Shown here: one piece after another, positions 14,310 through 21,131 of the stretch
How positions within the stretch are numbered: position 1 is the first letter of the stretch
Layout: the number at the start of each line of letters is the position of its first letter
DNA from: Bacteroidota bacterium
GTDB taxonomy: Bacteria > Bacteroidota > Bacteroidia > Chitinophagales > Chitinophagaceae
DNA: 26,761 nucleotides
Assembly: GCA_023433345.1 (NCBI GenBank)
Contig: JAEZDA010000057.1
Location: forward strand, 1 to 26,761
Reading direction: 5' to 3'
Made by a program: the position numbers and the translations under genes
Notes under the pieces: generated by a model
What the model was told of the DNA's origin: nothing
Seen by the model: the letters and a program-made list of their open reading frames with translations, nothing else
Database searches by the model: none

Positions 14310-14808
14310 AAATTTAATGAGCAAGGAGGCAATCGCCAAATTGAAAGAGCTCTCTGAAAAAGCGCGCACCTGCATGTTTATGACAGATTTAAAACACCAG
14401 CCAGTAACCTGTCGGCCTATGAGTTTAAATGAATGCGATGAACAAGGAAACTTATGGTTCATCAGCAGTAGCAGCAGCAATAAAAATTTCGAGATCGGTC
14501 AAGACGATAATGTTCAATTGATCTTTATGAACAACGGTGACTCAGAGTACCTTAGTATTTACGGTAAGGCGGAAATATTCACCGACAAGAGTATAATAGA
14601 TGATAAATGGACGGTGTTTGCAAAGCCATGGTTCAAGGAAGGAAAGGATGATCCGGATGTGTCGGTGATACGGGTAATTCCTGATGAAAGCTATTACTGG
14701 GATACTAAAGCCGGCAAATTCATTTCCATGTTAAGCTTTGCTGCAGCTGCCATTACGGGAAAGGAAACAGACAATAGTGATGGCATCGAAGGCAAGCTAA
14801 ACATTTGA
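14299..14808 (+). CDS. Pyridoxamine 5'-phosphate oxidase-like general stress protein
   Basis: 169 residues with the split-barrel flavin-binding fold of the general stress protein 26 (YdaG) group: ARTCMFMTDLKHQPVTCRPMSL, GNLWFISSSSSNKNFEIGQDD, YLSIYGKAEIF and VIRVIPDESYYWDT. These proteins bind FMN, FAD or F420-type cofactors and are induced by stress in Bacillus; they are not the vitamin B6 enzyme itself. The start codon lies inside the end of the SpoIIAA-like gene, and the exonuclease gene follows 15 bases later. This suggests one transcript with a stress role. Confidence 0.88.
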   Translation: MSTKNLMSKEAIAKLKELSEKARTCMFMTDLKHQPVTCRPMSLNECDEQGNLWFISSSSSNKNFEIGQDDNVQLIFMNNGDSEYLSIYGKAEIFTDKSIIDDKWTVFAKPWFKEGKDDPDVSVIRVIPDESYYWDTKAGKFISMLSFAAAAITGKETDNSDGIEGKLNI

Positions 14809-14823
14809 TTTAAGAAGCAGGCC

Positions 14824-15849
14824 ATGGCACTCATTGAATTTACCGATAAAGGATTGTATTGTGCCAAAGGAAACTTTTACATCGACCCATGGAAGCCGGT
14901 TTCAAGGGCTTTAATCACACATGCACACAGTGATCATGCGCGGTTTGGCAGCACATCATATCTTTTTCATGAGGATAGTCTGCCGGTTATGAAGCTTCGG
15001 CTGGGAGAGCAAAATCAATTTCAAACGACAGGCTGGAATACACCCATCTACGAGAACGGAGTAAAAGTAACCTTTCATCCGGCCGGCCACGTGATAGGTT
15101 CTGCGCAGATAAGGGTTGAATACAATGGTGAAACCTGGGTGGTAAGTGGTGATTACAAAACGTCGAATGACGGACTTAGCGGAATTTTTGAGCCCGTGAA
15201 ATGCAATTTTTTTATCACCGAATCAACCTTTGGTTTGCCAATATACAAATGGCAACGGCAGGAAGTTCTTTACGGGCAAATATGCAACTGGATCCGCAAA
15301 AACCGGGAAGATGGCAAAAGCAGTTTGCTTTTGGCATATAGTCTCGGGAAGGCGCAGCGTATAGCCGATGCCGTTAGTGCCGTAACCGATGAGATATTTG
15401 TTCACGGAGCGGTATGGAATGTGCATGAAGCGTTGAGGGCTGCAGGCCACCACCTTCCTTCCGTAAGAAAGGTTACTCCTGATTTGAGCAAAGACGATCT
15501 GAAAGGCGCTGTAGTGATCGCACCGGGGAGCGCTGCAGGCACACCCTGGGCAAAACGGTTCGGAGCCCTTTCGCTTGGAATATGCAGCGGATGGATGCAG
15601 GTTCGGGGCAATGTGCGAAGGAATAATGCTGATATGGGTTTTGTAATAAGCGACCATGCAGATTGGGAAGGATTGATTGCAACAGTAAAAGCTACCGGCG
15701 CGGAAAAAGTCTACGTGACCCACGGTTTCCAATCTGCCTTCAGCCGCTATCTCAATGAAATCGGAATTGAATCAGCTGAAGTTAAAACCAGATTCGGCGA
15801 GGAAGATGAGAGCGAAAAAGTTCTTGAATTAAAAGAGGAGGAGACATGA
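14824..15849 (+). CDS. Ligase-associated DNA exonuclease (metallo-beta-lactamase fold)
   Basis: 341 residues of the beta-CASP/MBL nuclease type, usually encoded next to a bacterial ATP-dependent ligase (TIGR04122-like). Visible: the zinc motif HAHSDHA (33-39), PAGHVIGSAQ, SGDYKTSNDGLSG with the metal-binding aspartate, FITESTFG, and the beta-CASP end (ISDHADWEGL and VYVTHGF). Probable role: trimming damaged DNA ends before joining; inferred from context. Its stop codon overlaps the ligase start (ATGA), a sign of coupled translation and joint function. Confidence 0.93.
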   Translation: MALIEFTDKGLYCAKGNFYIDPWKPVSRALITHAHSDHARFGSTSYLFHEDSLPVMKLRLGEQNQFQTTGWNTPIYENGVKVTFHPAGHVIGSAQIRVEYNGETWVVSGDYKTSNDGLSGIFEPVKCNFFITESTFGLPIYKWQRQEVLYGQICNWIRKNREDGKSSLLLAYSLGKAQRIADAVSAVTDEIFVHGAVWNVHEALRAAGHHLPSVRKVTPDLSKDDLKGAVVIAPGSAAGTPWAKRFGALSLGICSGWMQVRGNVRRNNADMGFVISDHADWEGLIATVKATGAEKVYVTHGFQSAFSRYLNEIGIESAEVKTRFGEEDESEKVLELKEEET

Positions 15850-17447
15850 AACAGTTTTCAGACCTCATTTATTCTTTGGGAACTTCTACGAAAACGAACG
15901 ACAAGCTCAAGGCTCTGATCAGTTATTTTGAAACAGCAAATGATAAGGACAAAGTTTGGGCGATCGCTTTATTCAGTGGACGCCGGCCGAAACGTTCTGT
16001 TTCTTCAGCGCAACTGCGATTGTGGACGGCATCTCAAACTAACCTTCCTTCGTGGCTCTTTGATGAATGTTATCACACGGTTGGCGATCTCTCGGAAACA
16101 ATTGCTTTACTTGTCGGGGAAAAGGACGCTGCATCAACTTCTGACCTTCCTCTTCATTATTATATTGAGAAACTCGAGGCGCTTAAAAATGCAGGTGAAA
16201 ATGATAAAAAATCCTTCGTTGAAGACAGCTGGAAAACCCTTGCCAATGACCGGTCGATATTTGTTTTTAATAAATTATTCTCAGCCACTTTCAGAATCGG
16301 CGTTTCTCAACAGCTGATGATGCGGGCGCTGGCAGCCGTTACAGGTTTCGAACCGCAAAAGGTGGCGCACCTTATCGCAGGCAAATGGGATCCGTCAACT
16401 ATTACCTTCCACGAGTTGCTTGATCGCGATTCCGCAACATTTGATGTTTCCAGGCCCTACCCTTTTTTTCTTGCTTATCCGCTTGAAGGAGAACCTTCGC
16501 AACTAGGCGAATTAAATGACTGGCAGTGCGAATGGAAGTGGGATGGCATTCGCGGACAAATTGTAAAACGGGCAGGATCTCTTTTTGTGTGGAGCCGCGG
16601 TGAGGAACTCATGACAGATCGCTTTCCTGAATTTGCCGCGCTTAACAAACTCCCAGACGGCACTGTGCTTGATGGCGAAATACTGTCTGCCGAAAATGGT
16701 TCGCCCCTTCCCTTTGCCCTCTTGCAAAAACGAATAGGCCGCCTTAATCTTTCTAAAAAGATAATGCAGGAAGCGCCGGTAGCATTTTTCGCATATGATC
16801 TTCTGGAAGTACATGGAAAAGATATCAGAGAGGAGCCTTTGATTTTTCGTAGACATCATTTGAAGGAGATCATTGACAATATCTCCTTACCGATCCTGTC
16901 AATGTCACCTTCTCTTGAAATCTCTTCATGGGAAGAACTCGCGGCACTTCGGAAAGTGAGCCGGGAAAACAATGCTGAGGGCTTCATGCTTAAGCACCGC
17001 AACTCCGCTTATCTCGCCGGTCGTAAACGCGGAGGATGGTGGAAATGGAAGATAGATCCACTTACGATTGATGCCGTGCTGGTTTATGCTCAAAAAGGAA
17101 GCGGTAAAAGAAGTTCACTTTACACTGACTATACCTTTGCTGTAAAAGATGGAGATACCCTGGTTCCTTTTGCGAAAGCTTACTCAGGCCTTACTGACAA
17201 AGAGATTGCGCAGGTTGATAATTTTGTGAAACGTCATGCGATAGAAAAGTTCGGACCTGTTAGAACCGTAAAGCCGGAACTCGTTTTTGAAATCGCCTTC
17301 GAAGGAATAAGCAGAAGCAATCGTCATAAAAGCGGGGTTGCAATCAGGTTTCCGCGTATTAACCGGTGGCGAACAGATAAACCCGCATCCGAAATAAATA
17401 CGCTGAGCGATTTGAAAGCCATGCTCAGTGAATTCGGGAATGAATGA
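15846..17447 (+). CDS. ATP-dependent DNA ligase (exonuclease-associated type)
   Basis: 533 residues, normal for the bacterial TIGR04120-type ligase. An alpha-helical N-terminal DNA-binding domain (about 1-200) precedes the adenylation domain with the nucleotide-accepting lysine in motif I, EWKWDGIRG (Lys231), then VLDGEIL, FFAYDLLEVHGKDIR, EGFMLKH, and WWKWKIDPLTIDAVLVYAQ (motif V). The C-terminal OB fold ends with FEIAFEGISRSNRHKSGVAIRFPR. It seals nicks using ATP, in addition to the NAD-dependent LigA expected elsewhere in the genome. The usual partner helicase and metallophosphoesterase genes do not follow. Confidence 0.95.
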   Translation: MKQFSDLIYSLGTSTKTNDKLKALISYFETANDKDKVWAIALFSGRRPKRSVSSAQLRLWTASQTNLPSWLFDECYHTVGDLSETIALLVGEKDAASTSDLPLHYYIEKLEALKNAGENDKKSFVEDSWKTLANDRSIFVFNKLFSATFRIGVSQQLMMRALAAVTGFEPQKVAHLIAGKWDPSTITFHELLDRDSATFDVSRPYPFFLAYPLEGEPSQLGELNDWQCEWKWDGIRGQIVKRAGSLFVWSRGEELMTDRFPEFAALNKLPDGTVLDGEILSAENGSPLPFALLQKRIGRLNLSKKIMQEAPVAFFAYDLLEVHGKDIREEPLIFRRHHLKEIIDNISLPILSMSPSLEISSWEELAALRKVSRENNAEGFMLKHRNSAYLAGRKRGGWWKWKIDPLTIDAVLVYAQKGSGKRSSLYTDYTFAVKDGDTLVPFAKAYSGLTDKEIAQVDNFVKRHAIEKFGPVRTVKPELVFEIAFEGISRSNRHKSGVAIRFPRINRWRTDKPASEINTLSDLKAMLSEFGNE

Positions 17448-17508
17448 TTTCATGTTTCATGCTTGGTATCCCGAAATATCCATTATACATTTATTGAAAT
17501 TTTTGCGA

Positions 17509-18138
17509 ATGAAGTTCATTGTATTGATCCTCGCATTATTTAGTACTGATCATTTGCTGGCGCAATCGCTGGCGGGCAGATGGTCAGGATATTACACATT
17601 TGATGTTCCAAAGGAAATGCTTTTGGAAATCGAACAATCTCTTGAAAATTTCCGGCAGAGGTCCGATTCCGAAAAAGCAGGACAAATCAGGTTAGATAAA
17701 ATAACCGCAGACACCAAAGCGATGAACAAAAATATTCCCGCTAATTCCGGCGTAACGATCGGGCCGGCAAGAACCAAAAGCATTTCAGGAAACCGGATAG
17801 TGCAGGTTGAAACTCCAAAAACTTTATTTCAGGTGAATTGTATACAGAATTCTGACGGGAGTTATGACTTTATGAGTTATACAGGACCTCCTGTTTCTCA
17901 GTGGACCAGGATGGAATATGAAATTTTAGGAAAGGACTCTCTTTTCCTCATTGAAGTTGGAAATCCCGGAGAAAATGAAGTGATGTTTCAAAAGATGCTT
18001 CTTCATATTACCTGGACTAAAACAAAAAGATCTCAGGTGATGAAAATGAAAGGACCATGGTATAATTTAAACGGTAGCACACCACAAGGGGAAATTGTCC
18101 TTTTTCACGAGAAAAAGATAACCAGAAAACGCAAGTAG
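17509..18138 (+). CDS. Secreted protein of unknown function
   Basis: 209 residues from the ATG at 17509, which starts a good signal peptide (MKFIVLILALFSTDHLLAQ) cleaved after AQ. The open frame begins inside the ligase gene at 17428, but that version would hide the signal. The mature protein starts SLAGRWSGYYTF, the opening of a lipocalin-like or other small beta-barrel fold often seen in Bacteroidota exported proteins, and ends in a basic tail KKITRKRK. No function recognised. It lies 61 bases behind the ligase gene and one base before the GNAT gene. Confidence 0.7.
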   Translation: MKFIVLILALFSTDHLLAQSLAGRWSGYYTFDVPKEMLLEIEQSLENFRQRSDSEKAGQIRLDKITADTKAMNKNIPANSGVTIGPARTKSISGNRIVQVETPKTLFQVNCIQNSDGSYDFMSYTGPPVSQWTRMEYEILGKDSLFLIEVGNPGENEVMFQKMLLHITWTKTKRSQVMKMKGPWYNLNGSTPQGEIVLFHEKKITRKRK

Positions 18139-18139
18139 A

Positions 18140-18676
18140 ATGAATTTCCATTATTTAGCTACCGACCGGATGAATTTACGGTTACTAACACCCGAAGTTT
18201 ATGAGTTTGTTTTTGAAAATTATAATGAAGGTCAGTTGCTGCAATTTTTCGGTACAGAAGAAAACTATCAAAGAGAAATGGCACGATTTGAAAAAGGTGT
18301 TTCTACATTCAACCGATCCTTTGCGAACTTTCAGATGATTGAAAAAACCGGTGACCATATCATTGGGTGGTGCGGATTCCATACCTGGGCCGTCGATCAC
18401 TTTCGTGCAGAAATTGGTTACAGCATGGCCGGTGAAGAATTAATGAATAAGGGTTTCATGTCGGAAGCTTTAGCTGCGGTACTTAACTATGGCTTTAATG
18501 AAATGAAACTCCATCGGGTTGAAGCCTTAGTGGCAGAATACAACATTCCTTCTGTAGCGCTGCTTAGAAAAAATAATTTCGTAAGAGAAGGCGTGTTGCG
18601 CGAACACTATTTGGTGGATGGGGTTTTTGAAGAGTCTGTTATATACTCACTTCTTGTTTCAGAATATAGATCATGA
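18140..18676 (+). CDS. GNAT-family N-acetyltransferase (RimJ/RimL-like)
   Basis: 178 residues with the GNAT fold of the RimJ/RimL group: LRLLTPEVYEFVFENY at the start, HIIGWCGFHTW, then AEIGYSMAGEELMNKGFMSEAL with the acetyl-CoA loop, and HRVEALVAEYNIPSVALLRKNNFVREGVLRE, the highly conserved C-terminal motif B. It transfers acetyl groups to amines of a protein or small molecule; the target is unknown. Its stop overlaps the start of the OsmC gene (ATGA). Confidence 0.9.
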   Translation: MNFHYLATDRMNLRLLTPEVYEFVFENYNEGQLLQFFGTEENYQREMARFEKGVSTFNRSFANFQMIEKTGDHIIGWCGFHTWAVDHFRAEIGYSMAGEELMNKGFMSEALAAVLNYGFNEMKLHRVEALVAEYNIPSVALLRKNNFVREGVLREHYLVDGVFEESVIYSLLVSEYRS

Positions 18677-19143
18677 GCATTCATCATTTTAAAATAAATA
18701 TATGCTGGACCGGGAACACCGGCACCGGAACAAGTGGTTATAGAGAATATGAACGCAGCCATGATATTTCCTCCGAAGGAAAAGCACCCATAAAGGCATC
18801 TTCCGACCCGGCGTTTCGCGGAGACAAAACCATGTACAACCCCGAAGAGCTCCTGGTTGCCTCACTTTCATCATGTCACATGCTGTGGTTTCTCCACCTC
18901 TATGCAGATGAGGGAGTTATCGTTACTCACTATATTGATGATCCGTTGGGTGTTATGGAAGACGGAAACAACTCCTCGCCCGGACGCTTTCAAAAGGTGA
19001 TCCTCAGGCCGAAGGTTTTGGTGAAACGTCCCGAAGATCAACCGAAACTTGATGGAATCCACCACGAAGCTCACCGCCTGTGTTTCATTGCTAATTCGGT
19101 TAATTTTGAGGTGGAAGTGGCTCCCGAAAAAAAATCTAAATAA
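18673..19143 (+). CDS. OsmC-family peroxiredoxin-like protein
   Basis: 156 residues. OsmC/Ohr proteins reduce organic hydroperoxides with two cysteines; both are here at plausible positions, Cys68 in LSSCHMLWFL and Cys137 in RLCFIANSVNFE. Conserved surroundings include MYNPEELLVASLSSC and KVILRPKV. The YhfA/Ohr/OsmC distinction is not clear from sequence; the N-terminal WTGNTGTGTSGYREYERSH is typical of the OsmC-like subgroup of Bacteroidota. As last gene of the run starting near 13914, it adds peroxide detoxification to the group. Confidence 0.92.
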   Translation: MSIHHFKINICWTGNTGTGTSGYREYERSHDISSEGKAPIKASSDPAFRGDKTMYNPEELLVASLSSCHMLWFLHLYADEGVIVTHYIDDPLGVMEDGNNSSPGRFQKVILRPKVLVKRPEDQPKLDGIHHEAHRLCFIANSVNFEVEVAPEKKSK

Positions 19144-19144
19144 C

Positions 19145-19534
19145 TCACCTTCCAGAAACATATGAAATCTTTGCTTTACAAAATTCGTTAAAGGCATCTT
19201 CGTTTATCGCAGTTGCGGAGGTCTGATCTACCACTTCCTGAAACAGTTTGTTGCTCTTAAAATCCAGCGTGAGCATTCCATCTTTCAACATGCATGAATT
19301 CAACTTATTCCAGGAATGAAAATTATTCCACACCATTCGTATTTTAATTCCTTTTTCAGAAATATGCAGGTATGGTTTTTTCCGTATAAGAAAGCCCATA
19401 AGGGCCATTAGCAACATCAGAATTGCCGGTATCCACTTCCCAAGAATTAACAGAACTACTGCGCATGCAGAAAGACCGAAGTCTATCCAATAATACTTTG
19501 CTTTCCTATTGGGCAGCATCAATACAAATTCCAT
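19145..19534 (-). CDS. Small membrane protein with PH-like tail
   Basis: 129 residues from the ATG at 19534, placed one base after the stop of the upstream arginase-family gene; an earlier ATG at 19552 would overlap that gene. Two closely spaced transmembrane helices (about 17-33 and 36-51) are followed by a cytoplasmic beta-rich part (PYLHISEKGIKIRM...WNKLNSCMLKDGMLTLDFKS) that looks like a bacterial PH domain. Function unknown. It is convergent with the OsmC gene, only one base apart, with no terminator hairpin between. Confidence 0.68.
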   Translation of the reverse strand: MEFVLMLPNRKAKYYWIDFGLSACAVVLLILGKWIPAILMLLMALMGFLIRKKPYLHISEKGIKIRMVWNNFHSWNKLNSCMLKDGMLTLDFKSNKLFQEVVDQTSATAINEDAFNEFCKAKISYVSGR

Positions 19535-19535
19535 G

Positions 19536-20579
19536 TCAGCGATTCGATGCAATTAAGAGATTACAGAGCTTGTAAAGTACCCGGGCCCCAACATTTTCAT
19601 CCCATTCATTATGACTCACGCCAACTTCATTAAGATCAAAGGAAACTATGCGTCTGCCACTCTTCAAAACGCTTTTCAGCAGATAAAATATCTGCTCCGT
19701 TTGAAACCCGCCCTGTACCGGTGTTCCTGTGCGTGGGCAGAGGCTTGGATCCAAACCATCTATATCGAAGCTTAAATGCACCTGTTGCGGAAGCGCGTTA
19801 ACGATATCGTGAACGATCATCTTCCATGACTCACCCTCATAAGAACGTTCTTTGATCTGCTGATCGAAAAGCGTATACACCCTACCGTTACTATTCTGTA
19901 TATAATCAAGTTCTTCCTCGCAGAAATCGCGAATCCCAACCTGCACAAGTCGCTTAATGGCAGGTATTTCCTCCAGTGCATTATACATGATCGAAGCATG
20001 GGAGTAAATGAAACCCTCATACGCCTTTCTCAGATCGCAATGCGCATCGATTTGCAAAATTCCAATCTCGCCGAATTTCTCACCCACGGCCTTAAAAAAT
20101 CCTAATGGAGTACTGTGGTCGCCTCCAAGTAATGCAACCAATTTTCCCTGGTTCAGCAGTTTTGAAGTTTGTTGATATACCCAATCGTTCAAAAAAACAC
20201 TTCCGGTATTAATATCCCTGAGAGTTTTTTGCATGAATTTATTATCCTCCACCTTTTCGCCCTGGGATATATAGTTGATATATAATTCTGCTTCCTTTCT
20301 TAAGAAATCACTTTTTGTGAGAATTTTCTGGTCAGGTTGACGCATATAATAACCTTCCTTCCATGCATCTTTTACATCGGGATCGAACAGGTCTACCTGG
20401 AGGCTCGCTTTAAAAAGATGATCGGGAGCCCGGGCTGTACCGGCGTTGTAGCTTACCGTTACTTCCCAGGGTACGGGCAGAATAACCAACCTTGCTTCCT
20501 CTTCCGAAAATGGCAGTCCGAAAATGTTGTTGTTAGGGTTCCCTACTGAGTTTGGATCAAATTGAGAAAGATCGACCAT
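19536..20579 (-). CDS. Arginase/agmatinase-family ureohydrolase
   Basis: 347 residues. Manganese-binding motifs are all present: GGDHS (152-156), DAHCD (178-182) and FDIDGLDP (271-278); these six ligands hydrolyse a guanidino group to urea. The chain has a long insertion before the first motif (about residues 70-145), typical of a Bacteroidota subgroup usually named agmatinase family protein, so agmatine as substrate is likely but not proven; arginase or formiminoglutamase activity is possible. No hut or speA genes are nearby. It is the first gene of a minus-strand pair with the PH-like membrane protein. Confidence 0.88.
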   Translation of the reverse strand: MVDLSQFDPNSVGNPNNNIFGLPFSEEEARLVILPVPWEVTVSYNAGTARAPDHLFKASLQVDLFDPDVKDAWKEGYYMRQPDQKILTKSDFLRKEAELYINYISQGEKVEDNKFMQKTLRDINTGSVFLNDWVYQQTSKLLNQGKLVALLGGDHSTPLGFFKAVGEKFGEIGILQIDAHCDLRKAYEGFIYSHASIMYNALEEIPAIKRLVQVGIRDFCEEELDYIQNSNGRVYTLFDQQIKERSYEGESWKMIVHDIVNALPQQVHLSFDIDGLDPSLCPRTGTPVQGGFQTEQIFYLLKSVLKSGRRIVSFDLNEVGVSHNEWDENVGARVLYKLCNLLIASNR

Positions 20580-20599
20580 ATTTCAAATATTAAAGGTTG

Positions 20600-20607
20600 C
20601 AAAGATA
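20600..20607 (-). promoter_or_regulatory. -7 promoter element of the arginase-family gene
   Basis: Minus strand TATCTTTG, a perfect TAnnTTTG followed by C, about 20 bases before the ATG at 20579. It shares a 117-base divergent region with the ccmE promoter. Confidence 0.55.
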
Positions 20608-20664
20608 GGTTGCGTAAGGTGTTAAAATCCCTTTAACAAAACTTACATCACGGCTTAATTGACC

Positions 20665-20672
20665 TACCTTTG
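20665..20672 (+). promoter_or_regulatory. -7 promoter element of ccmE-ccmF
   Basis: TACCTTTG, a perfect TAnnTTTG followed by C, 25 bases before the ccmE ATG. No clear -33 TTG at the expected distance. AGGGAAA just before the ATG (20691) is a modest ribosome-binding site. Confidence 0.55.
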
Positions 20673-20696
20673 CGCTGCCATTAAAAACGAGGGAAA

Positions 20697-21107
20697 ATGA
20701 AGAAAACCAGCATCATAATTCTAGTTGGAATTGCTGTTCTGATTGCCGCACTCCTTGCCTATTCTGTTGACTTTTCCACCTATGACACCATCGATTCAGC
20801 CCGGAAAAAGGAAGGCAAATTTGTTCATCTCATTGCAAAGGTTGACTTAAGCAAACCCATAGAATATGATCCGGCAAAAAACCCTAATTATCTTGCCTTT
20901 CACGCAGTTGACAGCCTGGGAGGAACAACTAAAGTAATTTATCGCAACAGTAAACCGACCGATCTTGAAAAGAGCGAACGTATTGTTATGAAAGGGAATA
21001 TGGAGGATGGTCATTTTGAATGTAAGGACATACTTCTCAAATGCCCGAGTAAATACAAGGACGATAAGGAACAGCTCCAGAAAAGTGTGAGCGAACAAGG
21101 ATACTGA
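20697..21107 (+). CDS. ccmE: Cytochrome c maturation protein CcmE, CxxxY type
   Basis: 136 residues: a short N-terminal membrane anchor (IIILVGIAVLIAALLAY) and a periplasmic OB-fold (CcmE/CycJ). CcmE carries heme covalently and hands it to CcmF. In most proteobacteria the heme is held by His in HxxxY; here the corresponding place reads CPSKY (Cys116 to Tyr120), the CxxxY variant described in archaea and some sulfate reducers. VIYRNSKPTDLEKSERIVMKGNM matches the conserved barrel. It is followed by ccmF after 24 bases, forming an operon. Confidence 0.92.
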   Translation: MKKTSIIILVGIAVLIAALLAYSVDFSTYDTIDSARKKEGKFVHLIAKVDLSKPIEYDPAKNPNYLAFHAVDSLGGTTKVIYRNSKPTDLEKSERIVMKGNMEDGHFECKDILLKCPSKYKDDKEQLQKSVSEQGY

Positions 21108-21131
21108 TTGAACCACCAAACTAACTGAGTA

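Noticed and set aside
15223..15732. Minus-strand open frame of 169 codons inside the exonuclease gene
   Set aside because: The exonuclease gene carries complete catalytic motifs; the opposite frame is cysteine- and serine-rich noise.
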